Part shown: positions 59,937-64,000 of the stretch, one piece after another
Layout of the letters: each line of letters begins with the position of its first letter
Numbering within the stretch: position 1 is the stretch's first letter
NCBI GenBank assembly: GCA_029204225.1
Contig: CM055102.1
Span: forward strand, 47,772,870-47,836,869
Source of the DNA: Diphasiastrum complanatum
Taxonomy: Eukaryota > Streptophyta > Lycopodiopsida > Lycopodiales > Lycopodiaceae
Direction of reading: 5' to 3'
Length of the DNA stretch: 64,000 bases
Translations under genes and position numbers: made by a program
The notes under the pieces: generated by a model
The model's input: the letters and a program-made list of their open reading frames with translations, nothing else
The model's database searches: none
Told to the model about the DNA's origin: nothing

Positions 59937-61140
59937 GTCCAAAGAGATTTGAATATGGCGTGTGTCACAAGATATAAGTAATTACTTTTTTTTGTTTGTC
60001 ACTTTTATATCGTAAGAGTATGGGCATTTTAAAAATGTGCTTCTTTTTTAAACATGGTACTCTTTGAAAGGAAGAACATTTCTTCTAATGTAATTTGAAA
60101 GACACTTTGCGCATGCGTATTGCTTTTTTGTTGACACCCATAAAAAGAGGTCTTTTTTGAAGTATCTTAGGGATTATTCCAAATGTTTCCCCTTAGTTGG
60201 AAAAACTACCCATTCAATAGGAAATTGTGCTACATGCATTCATTTGGAATTCTCTTTTTAGAACTTCTAAAATGTTATGTATTATTTGTTTCTAATATGT
60301 CTTTGTTTTGCAACATACAAGAATAGCTCACAATTGCCATTTGTGAGATAAAAGAGGAGGATATCGTGTCCCAATGCTGTTTTAGAACCAATTGAACTCC
60401 CAAAGGAATAATCTAGGCATTCAAAGACAGATTTTCATGGTTTCATGGCGGATGAACTGCATGCCAATTGGAGGGGGCAATGCACATAGCCAACAAACAA
60501 TGAAATGGTCAGGTGTGAACACTCTTGCTTGTTTCAATGGGATCAAAGCCTACACATCCACACAAAGAAGTTCATACATCAAGACTTTTAAAAATAGCAT
60601 AAGGGGATGTGTGAAAAATGGAGGCTAGATGGATCTAAAGATGAGGCACTTGTTGAATGTAGAATAATTCAACAATGGTGGCATACTGGGAATGTCAAAG
60701 ACTACAATCTTTCATCAATAGATGACTAGATGAGTTGGTGAAATAATCACATCCCCCATTGGGGAGAATACATGGTTGTAGTAGTGCTACACATTTTAGG
60801 GTAGACAATTGCGTGTGGTCCATGTAGAGAAAAAAATTAACCCTAAACCATCGTTGTGTTGTTTTATTCAGGTCTTGAATGTCATATAAGGAGCAAACAC
60901 ACTACGCACAAACTTGTCAAGATCCTTGGTGATGGATGCAAAAAGTTGATTTCTTTGTATGATGATGCATGTGTGTCTGATATGGCAAATGTGACCAACA
61001 TATTGGAGAGATCCCAAGCTTGGAAAATCTTATAAACAAAAGTAATTCTAGAAAGCCAACAAACAAACCCATAATGGTTGTAAGAACTGTGAATGAGGTA
61101 GTGAGTAGAACACCAATGCATCAACAACCGCTGATTCTAG
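59937..61140 (+). pseudogene. Decayed coding sequence of unknown family
   Basis: Plus-strand pieces in changing frames look protein-like: SKTDFHGFMADELHANWRGQ near 60420, VECRIIQQWWHTGNVKDYNL near 60655, HIPHWGEYMV near 60750 and GLECHIRSKHTTHKLVKILG near 60875. I do not recognise the family. Many stops, hence a pseudogene. A 90-bp block at 60149-60232 matches 45027-45080 and 63620-63715. It could be downstream D2 sequence displaced by copia C, or another element. Confidence 0.35.
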
Positions 61141-61469
61141 AAGGAGACAGAGAGACTATTTGCAATAAGAGAACTTCTTTGATCAACATGTGGTAGGCCT
61201 TATGGCTTGGGCCTGCTACAAGCCAATGTCAAGAAAGCAAACAAAGTTTTAGGAATTCATTGGCATTAACTATCAAAAACTAATATCACAAACTTTTTGA
61301 CAATTTTCCATATAAGCTTGTATATCCTCTTATGAGTAATGGAATTTATAAATGTAAACAACCATAAAGACATGGTCACAATGTGAATTTCAACCAATGT
61401 GAGTTTGAATAGTGATATTGGATCGTAGTGTAGCCATACACAAATGTGCACTTGTCTATGGTGACTACG
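61141..61469. other. AT-rich spacer
   Basis: Nothing recognised before the F-type LTR begins. Confidence 0.4.
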
Positions 61470-61484
61470 ATATGTTTCGATGAA

Positions 61485-61935
61485 GGCAGAAACCGCAAAG
61501 TCTTGCATACGGTTTCAACAAAGCCAGAATTCGCAAACAACCGCAAAGTCTTGCATACGGTTTCAACGAAGGTAGAAACCGCAAACAATCGCAAAGTCCT
61601 GCATACAGTTTCAATGAAGACTGAAGGTCAACCTTACGATTACAAGCAAACTTGACCATCGAAGCCGAAGGAAACTACAATGTCAAAGATTGTGGACCAC
61701 AAGCAAAGACTGAAGGAACCAAACCGCACCGCAATGCACAAGCATACAGTTTATACGAAGTTGAAGCAAACCGAAGGAAACCACAATGTCAAAGATTGTG
61801 GTCCACAAGTGGAGACCGAAAGAACCAAACCGCACCACAATGCACCAACATACGGTTCATACAAATCTGCAGAACGAAGAAAACTACAATGTCAAAGATT
61901 GTGGTCTGCTAGCGAAGACCAAAGAACCATCATGA
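61485..61935. repeat. Tandem repeats inside the third F-type LTR
   Basis: Two nested arrays. CGCAAAGTCTTGCATACGGT recurs about three times at 61495-61605. A unit of about 105 bp with CTACAATGTCAAAGATTGTG recurs near 61674, 61782 and 61884. The second array stays open in one frame, giving repetitive ORFs that are not genes. Confidence 0.8.
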
Positions 61936-62258
61936 CTACAACGCACCATAGAAAAACAATTGCGGTCACAGATGGTTGCAAAATGGTAGATATTGACGAC
62001 CCAAGTACAAAGAAGATCAAGCAAAGTACCAAATGCAAAGCAAACTCCACGAATGAAGGAGACGTCAAACTGGAAGTCGTTGGAACGTGCTTAAGCCAAT
62101 TCTTGTAATCTGATGATTAACTTAAGCCCATTCTCTATGTTCCTATATAAATAGGATGAACGCGAGAGAGAAAGTTGTTGAGTCACAAAGCATAGTTGTT
62201 GTTGTTGATGTAAGTGACTACTAGTAAGCAAGACCACTTTTGATCAGCCTGATAAGGC

Positions 62259-62259
<1 letters not shown>

Positions 62260-62352
<93 letters not shown>
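62260..62352. repeat. (GA)46 microsatellite in the F-type LTR
   Basis: About 92 bp of pure GA, absent at the matching place in the two other F-LTR copies, so it expanded or arose after this copy separated. Confidence 0.95.
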
Positions 62353-62354
<2 letters not shown>

Positions 62355-62773
62355 TGCAAGCTAGTAAGCTACACATAATTCATAAGAGACAGAGATTCTC
62401 TTGCATCAACACGCTGTGCAGTATGCCAAGCAATGCTCACAAAGATCATTTGAGAAAACAAATGCTATTTGCACATCTCGCCCCTAGTGTATAATCTTGA
62501 ATGCTATATGCTTGTTTATTGTTCATGTGTATTCAGTTGTCATTAACTTTTTTAGCACATAGGATTGTTGATTGAATGATTATAAATCAATACTAGTTAG
62601 GCAATGTCCATCTAAAGGCTTGGAGGAGGATAGATGTCAGTTAGCGGCAATGCCTGTGACTGAGAGTTTGACTCTATCTAGTTTAATCATAGGAATCAGA
62701 ATCAAAGAGCGGGTTATTAGAGCTAGAAGACCTAGAGTGCCTCACTAAGTGACATATCTACATCTAGAAATAG

Positions 62774-62785
62774 TGGTATCAGAGC
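62774..62785 (+). other. Primer binding site after the third F-type LTR
   Basis: TGGTATCAGAGC, perfect, whereas element F at 38732 has a degenerate version. Confidence 0.85.
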
Positions 62786-62879
62786 ATGAGGTTGAGAAGC
62801 ATCCCGTCTGATCACATTCCAACAAAAACATATATTTAAAAAATGCAAACATTTTAATATCAAGACAATTATTTAAATT

Positions 62880-63300
62880 AGAATGTTTCATAAAAGATCA
62901 TGGATTTGTATCCATGAGTTTCATCCTTAAGAGCTTTTGCAATAGTAATAGGTTGATTTGTAGAATAACAAAATAAAAACCTCCACAGTGATGGAGTGGT
63001 TATATTTGTAAATGATTTGATTAACTATATAATTTGCTGATACGTAAAAATTTGCATCATCATATGATGACCCCTTCAATTTGTAGCCATAAGAAATATT
63101 AGCAATTACAAGTATATTAACTTTTTTCAAAATTGTCATTGCAAGATCTTTCACATCACAATTGAACAGAAGCCAATGCTAGACATGTAAAGGATCTCTC
63201 AAAGATGTAAATGATCTGAGGGGATCAACAACACTAGCATCCATTAGATTTTTTCTTTCTTTCTTGAGCCTTGACAAATCCATATGAAACAAAGAGTTTC
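62880..63300 (-). pseudogene. DNA amino-methyltransferase family fragment, copy M3
   Basis: Minus strand: WLLFNCDVKDLAMTILKKVN then ILVIANISYGYKLKGSSYDD, and later VNQIIYKYNHSITVEVFILL. This lines up with M1: FYTVEEGDCREISKFIKKRP, YTLCIADIPYGFQMKESLND, and FLESTTSPIWRVIIF. The motif-IV core has decayed from DIPYG to NISYG, which would abolish catalysis. Upstream text (FGNSLFHMDLSRLKKERKNL, VDPLRSFTSLRDPLHV) is probably the same gene. No C-terminal motif found; the F-type LTR lies just beyond. Confidence 0.5.
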
Positions 63301-63830
63301 CAAACACAGACAACTCGAGAGAGTATGTGTTAGCTCTTGATTTCTAACAAAACAAAGAAAACAAGTTTCTGGTAAGATAGGAAAAAGCAAATATGATAAA
63401 AAAAATCATCTCAATAGTCACATTATTGGATATTGAATAGTTAAAACTTACAGTGTTTTAAAATTTAATATACAATTGCTTCAGTGTCTTTTTAGAGCTC
63501 GATTGGGCATAATTTCTCAAAACTTGTTCCCAAGAGGAGCAGTTCACTCTGATCATTATCTGCTCTTGCATTCTCATATATGTCTTATATGTATGCATTT
63601 AAGAGTATAAAACTTATTAACACAATTCCCTATTGAATGGGTGATTTTTCCAGCTAAGGAGAAACATTTGAAATATTCCCTAAGATTTATCAAAAAAAGA
63701 CCTCTTATTGAGTATGTCATCAAAAAACCATTACACATGTGTAAACATTTTTTCAAAATTTCTTAAAAACTATGCTTTTGCTTGCAACGTAAAAATAAAG
63801 GAACATACGTATTTTAAGGTCTTCTTATTT
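63301..63830. other. AT-rich flank of M3 with a dispersed repeat
   Basis: 63620-63715 is the inverted partner of 60149-60232 (about 90 bp) and a direct relative of 45027-45080. No gene called; introns or 5' sequence of M3 are possible. Confidence 0.45.
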
Positions 63831-63980
63831 AACTCAATGCACTGCATTGAGTTGGACACACCAACTCAATGTAGGGCATCAGATTTTAGAAAGAAAAAAA
63901 TTATTATTATTTTTTTAAAATCCGATGCACTGCATCGAGTTGGATACACCAGTTCGATGCAGTGTATCGAGTTGGAGTAT
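63831..63980. repeat. Palindrome cluster at the window edge
   Basis: 63831-63853 is a perfect palindrome: AACTCAATGCA, one central base, TGCATTGAGTT. Related ones at 63923-63937 (CGATGCA, C, TGCATCG) and 63955-63969 (CGATGCA, G, TGTATCG) follow, with GAGTTGG between copies. The set differs from the palindromes at M1 and at 5.5-6.6 kb. It is cut by the window end. Confidence 0.85.
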
Positions 63981-64000
63981 CTTCTCCCATGGTTTCGATG

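Larger units (their letters stand above)
61470..62773 (+). repeat. Third F-type LTR, followed by a primer site
   Basis: Shares the F-LTR landmarks: CCACAATG/CGAAGG text, ACCCAAGTACAAAGAAGATC, GCTTAAGCCAATTCTTGTAA, TATATAAATA at 62144 and GGCAATGTCCATCTA near 62600. A primer site follows at 62774-62785, but no gag-pol, so only the 5' end of an element remains. It is longer than the other copies because of internal tandem repeats and a GA run. Confidence 0.7.

Noticed and set aside
61446-62108. Overlapping ORFs in the third F-type LTR
   Set aside because: Repetitive peptides come from tandem DNA repeats; the other LTR copies do not keep the frames.

Overview
This looks like nuclear DNA of a land plant with an AT-rich, repeat-dense genome. 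The reasons are spliced genes with GT-AG introns, a typical plant oil-body lipase, Ty1/copia retroelements primed by initiator-Met tRNA (TGGTATCAGAGC), long GA microsatellites and foldback DNA. The lineage cannot be fixed from sequence alone. The non-retroviral elements are unlike common angiosperm transposons, so I lean weakly to a seed-free plant or gymnosperm.

Layout. 1-3.7 kb: fragment of a DUF7869-type element, a tandem repeat and a dead copia. 3.7-11.3 kb: an unusual three-gene block. It holds a minus-strand gene joining a histone-H3-like fold to a ULP1/C48-type protease, a divergent acidic gene behind a palindrome-rich intergenic region with a MITE, and a spliced transposase-like gene. 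11.9-16.4 kb: a decayed gene of an amino-methyltransferase family (M1) with a cluster of about 20 short palindromes, including a ~0.5 kb foldback. 16.4-21 kb: two copia ruins. 21-25 kb: non-coding repeats. 25.1-27.4 kb: the only clearly intact host-type gene, a five-exon OBL1-like oil-body lipase (515 aa).

28.2-37.5 kb: nested copia elements. A 6.25 kb element (A) with 741-bp LTRs and a TCAAC target duplication lies inside an older copia (B), next to another ruin. 37.6-41.4 kb: a copia with ~1 kb LTRs (F). 41.4-45.0 kb: an inverted MITE copy, tandem repeats, a copia 5' end, (GA)52 and a TNP2-like remnant. 45.4-47.05 kb: a second paralogue (M2), with a ParB-like domain and methyltransferase C-terminal motifs, cut by copia E (47.06-50.98 kb). 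51.0-53.7 kb: a fuller DUF7869 element, hit by a second family-A copia (C, 53.72-59.93 kb, TATGA duplication). 59.9-64 kb: unknown coding debris, another F-type LTR, (GA)n, a third methyltransferase fragment (M3), and more palindromes at the window edge.

The lipase is ordinary metabolism. The rest is a graveyard of mobile DNA. Two groups stand out. One is the ParB-like/beta-class-type DNA amino-methyltransferase family (three loci, at least two beside their own palindrome set). The other is the H3-fold/ULP1 gene with its divergent acidic partner. Families are assigned from motifs recognised by eye; no database search was run.
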